DNA of 64,000 nucleotides from Litchfieldella rifensis (lineage in GTDB: Bacteria; Pseudomonadota; Gammaproteobacteria; Pseudomonadales; Halomonadaceae): contig NZ_JBHRUG010000027.1 in NCBI RefSeq assembly GCF_042646605.1, positions 350,620-414,619 of the forward strand, written 5' to 3'. The notes under the pieces were generated by a model. It searched no databases, was not told the origin of the DNA, and saw only the letters and a list, made by a program, of their open reading frames with translations. Every line of letters starts with the position of its first letter. Position 1 is the first letter of the stretch. This document shows, piece after piece, positions 59,186 through 64,000 of this stretch. The position numbers and the translations under genes were made by a program.

Positions 59186-60208
59186 ATGAACATTATCCGT
59201 GTCGGAGTCGATATCGCCAAGTCGGTGTTTCACGTGCATGGTGTTGATCGTCATGACCAAGTGCAGTGGCAGGGCAAGTACTCACGACAGAAGTGGCTGG
59301 ATGCATTATGTAAACGTGTCCCGGCTGGTGCTGCGATTGGGATGGAGGCTTGCTCCGCTTCCCACCACTGGGCACGCGAGCTACAGAAGCGTGGCTATAT
59401 CGTGAGGCTGATCGCGGCCCAGTTTGTGAAGCCTTATGTCAAAAGCCACAAGAACGACCGTGTGGATGCTGAGGCAATTTGCGAAGCCATGGGTCGTCCC
59501 CAGATGCGCTTCGTGGCGGTGAAAACTGTGGCCCAACAGGATATCCAAGCCGCCCACCGCGTCCGAGAAGAACTGGTCAGTCAGCGGACCGCCAAGGTCA
59601 ATCAGATCCGTGGCCTGGTGGGTGAGTATGGTCTGGTCGCGCCCACTGGCATCCATCAGTTACGCCTTGCACTGCCACGCTGGCTGGAAGATGCTGAGAA
59701 TGGCCTCAGCGATGAATTCCGTATGCTGCTGGCGGAGGACTTGCGCTATCTGGATGACCGCATCACATCCTTGACGGAGAGGATCGAGCAACGCGTTCAT
59801 GAAGACCCCCTTGCCAAGCGGCTGTTGATGCTGCGTGGCGTCGGGCCTCTCACTGCCAGTGCCTTGGCTAGTGCCCTAGGCGATGGTCAAGCATTCAAGT
59901 GCGGTCGTGATTTTGCCGCTTCACTTGGCCTAATACCACGGCAACACAGTACCGGTGGTCGCGATCGCCTACTGGGGATCAGCAAGCGAGGTGATAGTTA
60001 CCTACGCAAACTACTGGTACATGGCGCGAGAACTGTCCTTCGGCACGTACAGGGCAAGGATGATGGTCTGAGCCATTGGCTCCAAGCCCTGGCGGCACGC
60101 AAACATGCCAATGTGGCTACCGTGGCGCTCGCCAATAAGACGGCGCGCATCGCTTGGGCGATCTCACGCCATAAGGCCGCCTATGATCCAGCACTGGCGG
60201 CTGGCTGA
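59186..60208 (+). CDS. IS110/IS1111-family transposase
   Basis: 340 residues from ATG 59186 with GAGGAG upstream. RuvC-like DEDD domain: Asp9 (GVDIAKSVFHVHG), Glu54 (GMEACSASHHWA), Asp91 and Asp94 (KNDRVDAEAICEA). C-terminal Tnp_20 domain: LLMLRGVGPLTASALASALG and the conserved serine region DFAASLGLIPRQHSTGGRDR, GISKRGDSYLRKLLVHGA. All recognised catalytic residues are present, so it should be active as an RNA-guided recombinase. Confidence 0.95.
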   Translation: MNIIRVGVDIAKSVFHVHGVDRHDQVQWQGKYSRQKWLDALCKRVPAGAAIGMEACSASHHWARELQKRGYIVRLIAAQFVKPYVKSHKNDRVDAEAICEAMGRPQMRFVAVKTVAQQDIQAAHRVREELVSQRTAKVNQIRGLVGEYGLVAPTGIHQLRLALPRWLEDAENGLSDEFRMLLAEDLRYLDDRITSLTERIEQRVHEDPLAKRLLMLRGVGPLTASALASALGDGQAFKCGRDFAASLGLIPRQHSTGGRDRLLGISKRGDSYLRKLLVHGARTVLRHVQGKDDGLSHWLQALAARKHANVATVALANKTARIAWAISRHKAAYDPALAAG

Positions 60209-60487
60209 GACAGCGCAGTTGGACTTGAGAGCATCGACGTATCACACGATGTGCCGTGAGCGAACCCACCACCACGATTGCTTAGCATGCTGTGAGATGG
60301 CGAACAGGTCGAACCGACGTCGGAATACCCCTTGTTGTCCGCAGAGTGGAAGAACTCGAAAAAACGATTGGGAGCCGACGTGCGAATAGCCCATTTGGGT
60401 CAGATGCCTATCGAGAAAGGCATCATTCAAAGACCGGATATACGTGAGCAGTCGTACCTCCCATCTTGGAACATCATGCTGGCAAAC
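60209..60487 (+). ncRNA. Candidate bridge RNA region of the IS1111-type element
   Basis: Non-coding stretch between the transposase stop and the right inverted repeat, of the length expected for an IS1111-group guide RNA. The exact RNA ends and its target- and donor-binding loops need structure prediction. Assigned by position and family knowledge only. Confidence 0.5.
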
Positions 60488-60553
60488 GAGGAGGAGTCCA
60501 TATACGGACAATCTGAACTGATGAAATGCGGACAGCCTTCAGTGACGTTGACA

Positions 60554-61087
60554 CTGGACGCTCGAGCCGGGGGCAACCACCCTTGGGGTGCTGGGGCTCA
60601 TGGGAGGCCAACCCTGGGCACTAAACCTCTATGCACGCCTATATGCGGACCTGACATCGGGCCTCGAGGACGCGCAGCGCCAGGCCATGATCGATAGTGC
60701 GAGCTGAATTCGCCTGGATGAAGGGTCCTGGGTTCTCGTGCTAGTAGGCATCTCCGCTTGACCTGCGACGAGATCAGCAAGCTACCCCACGACGGTTGAG
60801 CGTGAGTGAAAAAGGACTCCAAAGGCCGGATGGGAGACTATACCGGAGTGCCTGATCATCACCCGGTCTGTAACCGGGCATGATTTCACCATCATGACGG
60901 CCGGCCGGTAAGCAGCTGCAGACGGGAGGAGACCAGATTGACATGTCACATCGCATCTCCGTTTTGTCAGTCCGTCTTCCACTGTTGGAAAAAAATTGAC
61001 CAATCTCGCGCCGATTCCCGGGAACGCTTCTCCTATCGTGGTCATTGTAGCCAACTCGGCTACTTTAATTCTGAAAGGAGACTCCAC
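60554..61087. other. Region with a decayed coding remnant and no clear gene
   Basis: 60560-60710 reads on the plus strand ATTLGVLGLMGGQPWALNLY, ARLYADLTSGLEDAQRQAMI, DSAS then stop: the likely C-terminus of a gene cut by the IS21 end, family not recognised. The rest shows only overlapping ORFs without starts. A GTAGCC-aactc-GGCTAC hairpin (61047-61063) lies just before the ribosome site of the next gene. Confidence 0.35.
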
Positions 61088-61282
61088 ATGCAGAACCATC
61101 CCAGCAGTTCCCGCGAGCGTCAGACACACAACAGGACAGGGCACCGGGAAGACAGGAAATCGAGTGATTCCTCCGGGAATCGACATAAAGTACATGCAAC
61201 CAGTTTTCCGGGTGGCAACTGGCCGAGCAAGAAGAGCGGGCACAAGTCCGGCGGTAATCGTGGTCAGGGACCGAAACGATAG
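61088..61282 (+). CDS. Small basic, hydrophilic protein
   Basis: 64 residues from ATG 61088, with GAAAGGAG eight bases upstream. MQNHPSSSRERQTHNRTGHR, EDRKSSDSSGNRHKVHATSF, PGGNWPSKKSGHKSGGNRGQ, GPKR. Rich in Ser, Arg, Lys, Gly and His, probably disordered, no membrane segment. The hairpin 25 bases upstream could form a leader structure. Possibly nucleic-acid-binding or stress-related; function unknown. Confidence 0.55.
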   Translation: MQNHPSSSRERQTHNRTGHREDRKSSDSSGNRHKVHATSFPGGNWPSKKSGHKSGGNRGQGPKR

Positions 61283-61357
61283 CTGTTGATCCGGACAGGA
61301 TTCGTTTCACGAGCAGGGACGCTCACGCTCCGATTCAACCAATTCAGGAAACCGACA

Positions 61358-62653
61358 ATGACCAGCCCCGCACACAACGATTTCCTGCCCCCATTTCCCC
61401 GTCTGGGCGAATGCTATCGTTTGCTGTCCAATGCGCTGGGTACGAAGGGAGGTGACAGGGATGTGGATCGTCTAGCCAGGGAGGGAGACTATGACTGGCG
61501 CAAGATACCCGTTCTGCAGCAGCGATTGATTTCCAGGCCCCTGCGAGACAAAAGCAGTGATGAATTCGCCGATTATGTGATGGCAACGGTCGAAGTCATG
61601 CATGAAGAATACATCGGCATGGTCAGGAATATCTCGGTAGATGCTCTAACCCGTGCCGATACCCTGCCGGTTCTGATAGAGAAATGCTATGCACCGCGAG
61701 CAGCATCCTTTCTATTGAACCTGTCTCAAGGCATCTCCGGTCCGAATCTGAATCTGTTGCTGGACACGGACCGGAATCCTATAGACGTGGTGTTCACGTG
61801 GCTGGAGCAGGAGTTGGGGGTTGCATCGGGACAGCTGGGCATCAGGCTTTATCCTGAGTCGGTAGGGGAGAACAAAAACTATCGAGAATATCTGAAGCGT
61901 TGGAGAGAGGGGGAGCCGTTGCCTTCTCTGGTAAGTATCGCGCGGTTGCAGAGGGAGTTGCAGGAGAGTTTTCCGGAGCGCAAGTCGCTTGCCGGTGTGT
62001 TCATCGAGTGGCTGATTACCGCTCGGGCCCTGGCCTTCTTCGAGGCGCGTGCCGAGTCCCACGCTGAGCTGCGTCGTCTCATATTCCGCGAGGTCCTGGC
62101 GGATGCTCCCCCTGTTGATATTGGCCTGGTGCTGTCGCACATCAACATTGCCTCCGGGAACAGGCTTCAGTCTGTCTGCATGTCGGGATTGCTTCTTTTC
62201 GAAGATCTCAAGCTGAAGTCTTCCAAGAGCCAGGGTGACATGGAGCGCACCCGCCTGGCGCTGGAGCAGTTTCGAAAACTGCAGGAAGATCAGGATCAAT
62301 ACGGGGTAGGTGTCTACTTTACGGAATGGCTATCGGGTCGTTGGCATATTCTGGCCGGAGATTTTCAGAGGGCACTGCCCTGTTATGAGGAAGCCGTTAA
62401 GCTCAGCCTGTATCGGTCAGGAAAAAATCTTGGCCAAATCTTGAAGGAGGCAGTGTTTCTTGCCGCCAAGCAGAAAAAGTTGCCAATGTACAAGCGACTC
62501 AAGCATTTGGCACTTACCCTTGACATCTCCATCTATTCTATAATTGATGGGGCGGGTGATAATCAAAGGGAAATACAACTACTAGCCAGCAATTTTGATC
62601 TCATGTTTCCTGAGAGAGGGCGTTTTCCGGAGTCCCGCATGTCGGAACAATGA
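61358..62653 (+). CDS. Hypothetical protein, mostly helical
   Basis: 431 residues from ATG 61358 (AGGAAACC upstream). FPRLGECYRLLSNALGTKGG at the start, a helical middle (EYLKRWREGEPLPSLVSIAR, LARLQRELQESFPERKSLAG), and TPR-like helices near the end (GRWHILAGDFQRALPCYEEA). No catalytic motif or membrane segment. I do not recognise the family. Moderate GC and coding-like composition. It lies between a small basic gene and an IS21 end and could be cargo brought with the IS elements. Confidence 0.65.
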   Translation: MTSPAHNDFLPPFPRLGECYRLLSNALGTKGGDRDVDRLAREGDYDWRKIPVLQQRLISRPLRDKSSDEFADYVMATVEVMHEEYIGMVRNISVDALTRADTLPVLIEKCYAPRAASFLLNLSQGISGPNLNLLLDTDRNPIDVVFTWLEQELGVASGQLGIRLYPESVGENKNYREYLKRWREGEPLPSLVSIARLQRELQESFPERKSLAGVFIEWLITARALAFFEARAESHAELRRLIFREVLADAPPVDIGLVLSHINIASGNRLQSVCMSGLLLFEDLKLKSSKSQGDMERTRLALEQFRKLQEDQDQYGVGVYFTEWLSGRWHILAGDFQRALPCYEEAVKLSLYRSGKNLGQILKEAVFLAAKQKKLPMYKRLKHLALTLDISIYSIIDGAGDNQREIQLLASNFDLMFPERGRFPESRMSEQ

Positions 62654-62846
62654 CTGGCTGTGTCGACACAAAATCGTTTCCTGCAAGGCTCTCTCGGGAC
62701 TGGTCAGTCGCCAGCAATTGGCTACAGCTGGTACATTCGACTGGCTTGCCGTCCGGCGGATTGACCGGTTCTCCCGCTGTCTTCCAACAGTGTCAACATC
62801 ACTGAAGGTTGTCCGTTTTTCATCAATTCGGATTGTCCGGTTTTCA

Positions 62847-63650
62847 TCAGTGCTCTTTCATCGGAACAGCTTCAGGGTCGTGTGAGGTGTCGTCCTCCTT
62901 CGCAGTGGGCGTCGTTACCAGGCCGGCTCGTCGTTTGTCCTTCAATCGGTAGCTCTCGCCCTTGATGTTCAGGGTCGTCGAATGGTGCAGCAGCCGATCC
63001 AGGATCGCCGTGGCAATCACCTGATCCCCGAAGATCTCGCCCCAGTCCATGAACGACTTGTTCGAGGTCAGGATGGTGCTGGCTCGCTCGTAGCGCCGGT
63101 TGATCAGCCGAAAGAACAGACTGGCTTCCTCACGGGTCATCGGCAGGTAGCCCATCTCGTCGAGCACCAGCACCTTGGGATAGGTCAGCTGCTGGAGTTG
63201 CCGATCCAGGCGGTTCTCTTGGCGGGAGCGCACCAAGGTGCTCACCAGCCGATCCAGGGTCATGAACAGCACGCGGTGGCCGGCTTCGGCGGCTTTCACC
63301 CCAAGCGCTACGGCGATATGGGTCTTTCCGACGCCCGGCGGGCCGAGCAGCACCACGTTTTCGCCACGCTCGACGAAGCCCAGGCCGGCCAAGTCACGCA
63401 CGATCTTGTGGTCGATGCTGGGCTGGAAGCTGAAGTCGAACTGCTCGAGGGTCTTGATCCACGGCAGCCGCGCCTGTTTCAGCCGCGACTCCAGGCCCTT
63501 CTGGTGGCGCCCGCCCCATTCCTGGGCCAGGGCCTGCTCGAGGAACTCACGGTAGTTCAGGTCCTGCTTGCTGGCGTGCTCGCAGAGGCTGTCGAGCGAA
63601 GCCTGGAGATGTTCCATCTTCAGGCGACTGAGAAGCTGTTCCAGGGCCAT
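62847..63650 (-). CDS. istB: IS21-family helper ATPase IstB
   Basis: 267 residues from ATG 63650 with GGAGGT seven bases upstream. N-terminal helical domain (YREFLEQALAQEWGGRHQKG), then a DnaA-like AAA+ ATPase: Walker A GPPGVGKTHIAVAL, Walker B VLVLDEMGYLP, sensor 1 STILTSNKSFMDWGEIF, arginine-finger region. IstB remodels target DNA for IstA. Its stop sits within the terminal repeat region. The start overlaps the istA stop by one base. Confidence 0.95.
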   Translation of the reverse strand: MALEQLLSRLKMEHLQASLDSLCEHASKQDLNYREFLEQALAQEWGGRHQKGLESRLKQARLPWIKTLEQFDFSFQPSIDHKIVRDLAGLGFVERGENVVLLGPPGVGKTHIAVALGVKAAEAGHRVLFMTLDRLVSTLVRSRQENRLDRQLQQLTYPKVLVLDEMGYLPMTREEASLFFRLINRRYERASTILTSNKSFMDWGEIFGDQVIATAILDRLLHHSTTLNIKGESYRLKDKRRAGLVTTPTAKEDDTSHDPEAVPMKEH

Positions 63651-64000
63651 CACAGCACCTCCTCGTAGACCCGCAGGTCACGCTGCTGCACGGCCAGGGT
63701 CTGCTGCCACAGGGCGGCATGGTGCTCCGGTACGCTGCGCCAGCCGGCTTGAGGGGCCTGGAGGCGATGCTGGGCAATGGCCTCGCCGGCCGGGGTGTAG
63801 ACCGTCAACTCGTCATCGAGACTCAGGCGAATGATCACCGCCTGGCCGCAGTGGGCGTCCGGCACGCTGTAGCGGTTGCCCCGCACTTCGATATAGCCGT
63901 CCCAGCCGACCTGGCGGAGATCGTGATAGCGGGTGTCGAAGTCAGTCGCCGGGAGGGCTTGCAGTGCCTCGGTTTCGGCCACGAAGCGCTCCGCCGGGGA
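63650..64000 (-). CDS. istA: IS21-family transposase IstA, C-terminal part (partial)
   Basis: Open to the window end; 116 codons visible. Reads PAERFVAETEALQALPATDF, then WDGYIEVRGNRYSVPDAHCG and TVYTPAGEAIAQHRLQA, the C-terminal beta-barrel region of IstA that follows the integrase core (not visible). Stop overlaps istB. Confidence 0.92.
   Translation of the reverse strand, partial: SPAERFVAETEALQALPATDFDTRYHDLRQVGWDGYIEVRGNRYSVPDAHCGQAVIIRLSLDDELTVYTPAGEAIAQHRLQAPQAGWRSVPEHHAALWQQTLAVQQRDLRVYEEVL

Larger units (their letters stand above)
59091..60504 (+). mobile_element. IS110-family (IS1111-type) insertion sequence
   Basis: About 1414 bases. Subterminal 14-bp perfect inverted repeats ATGGACTCCTCCTC (59097-59110) and its complement (60488-60501), the mark of the IS1111 group. 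Joining the flanks (ACTGACAAAAAC and CGGACAATC) recreates the IS21 end seen intact at 62810-62850, so both ends are defined to within a couple of bases. The transposase occupies 59186-60208; the 280-bp 3' non-coding part is where IS1111-group bridge RNA is encoded. Confidence 0.88.
58922..60553 (+). mobile_element. IS21-family copy: istB 3' end and terminal repeats, interrupted by an IS110-family element
   Basis: 58922-59074 encodes AILDRLLHHSTTLNIKGESY and RLKDKRRAGLVTTPTPKEDE, nearly identical to the end of the istB at 62847. The IS21 end with its repeated CGGACA-type terminal motifs resumes at 60505 and finishes GTTGACA at 60553, mirrored by TGTCAAC at 62791. Everything before 58922 (istA, most of istB) is deleted. 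Confidence 0.85.
62791..64000 (-). mobile_element. IS21-family insertion sequence, left part (continues past the window)
   Basis: Begins TGTCAACATC at 62791 with two copies of a (G)TTGTCCG-TTTTTCATCA terminal repeat (about 62806-62850), the multiple terminal repeats typical of IS21. istB and the 3' part of istA are inside; the far end is outside the window. Confidence 0.88.

Overview
The window is high-GC gammaproteobacterial DNA, most likely from a halophile of the Halomonas group. That assignment is an inference from gene content: a soxAG-purU end, aerobactin-type siderophore genes, TRAP transport, a DmeF-type exporter and Crp/Fnr regulators. No rRNA is present to fix the taxon.

Positions 1-1651 hold the end of a sarcosine oxidase operon (soxA partial, soxG) and purU, which serve one-carbon release from methylated amines. 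Positions 1681-24568 form an iron-acquisition region. It contains a FecBCDE-type ABC importer with a Suc_Fer-like iron-sulfur protein, a TonB-dependent receptor, an fhuCDB-type importer, manganese sodA, a FhuF-like ferric reductase, a decayed FhuA-like receptor, a complete iucABCD aerobactin-type operon, an MFS transporter likely to export the siderophore, and an IutA-like receptor. Matches to the Fur consensus lie upstream of most of these units. A YceI-like gene follows.

A tRNA gene with a CAU anticodon (25454-25530) is the left end of an integrated element of about 20.3 kb. A 47-bp copy of the tRNA 3' half at 45766-45812 marks the right end. The element carries a tyrosine integrase, a replication/HTH pair, a reduced conjugation module (VirB5, EexN, VirB6, a MobC-like protein, but no VirB4, VirD4 or relaxase) and a dense set of defence-like genes. 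These are a DUF6602-type PD-(D/E)XK protein, a DUF2075 ATPase fused to a nuclease-like N-terminus and a LexA/UmuD-type self-cleavage module next to a MazG-like pyrophosphohydrolase, an AbiE toxin-antitoxin pair, a decayed hsdR, a Septu-like ATPase plus HNH pair, and a 1098-residue helicase with a nuclease-like C-terminus. A family of TTTC...GAAA palindromes is confined to the transfer module. Several defence genes are visibly AT-richer than the flanking chromosome, as expected for acquired DNA.

From 45813 to 51480 the DNA is a scrapyard: a histone-deacetylase-like remnant fused to an ndvB-like remnant, a Crp-like gene, another tRNA-3'-end scar, an lpd-like remnant, a DmeF-type exporter, a small ORF, and IS66 remnants. 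Positions 51482-55580 hold an intact GntR-DctP-DctQ-DctM-RpiB operon for uptake and isomerisation of a sugar acid or sugar phosphate precursor. Then come an HU gene, a frameshifted Fnr/Anr-type regulator, hypothetical genes, a broken IS21-family copy interrupted by an IS1111-type IS110-family element (the empty site can be reconstructed), two unrecognised genes and the left part of a second IS21-family element that runs off the window.
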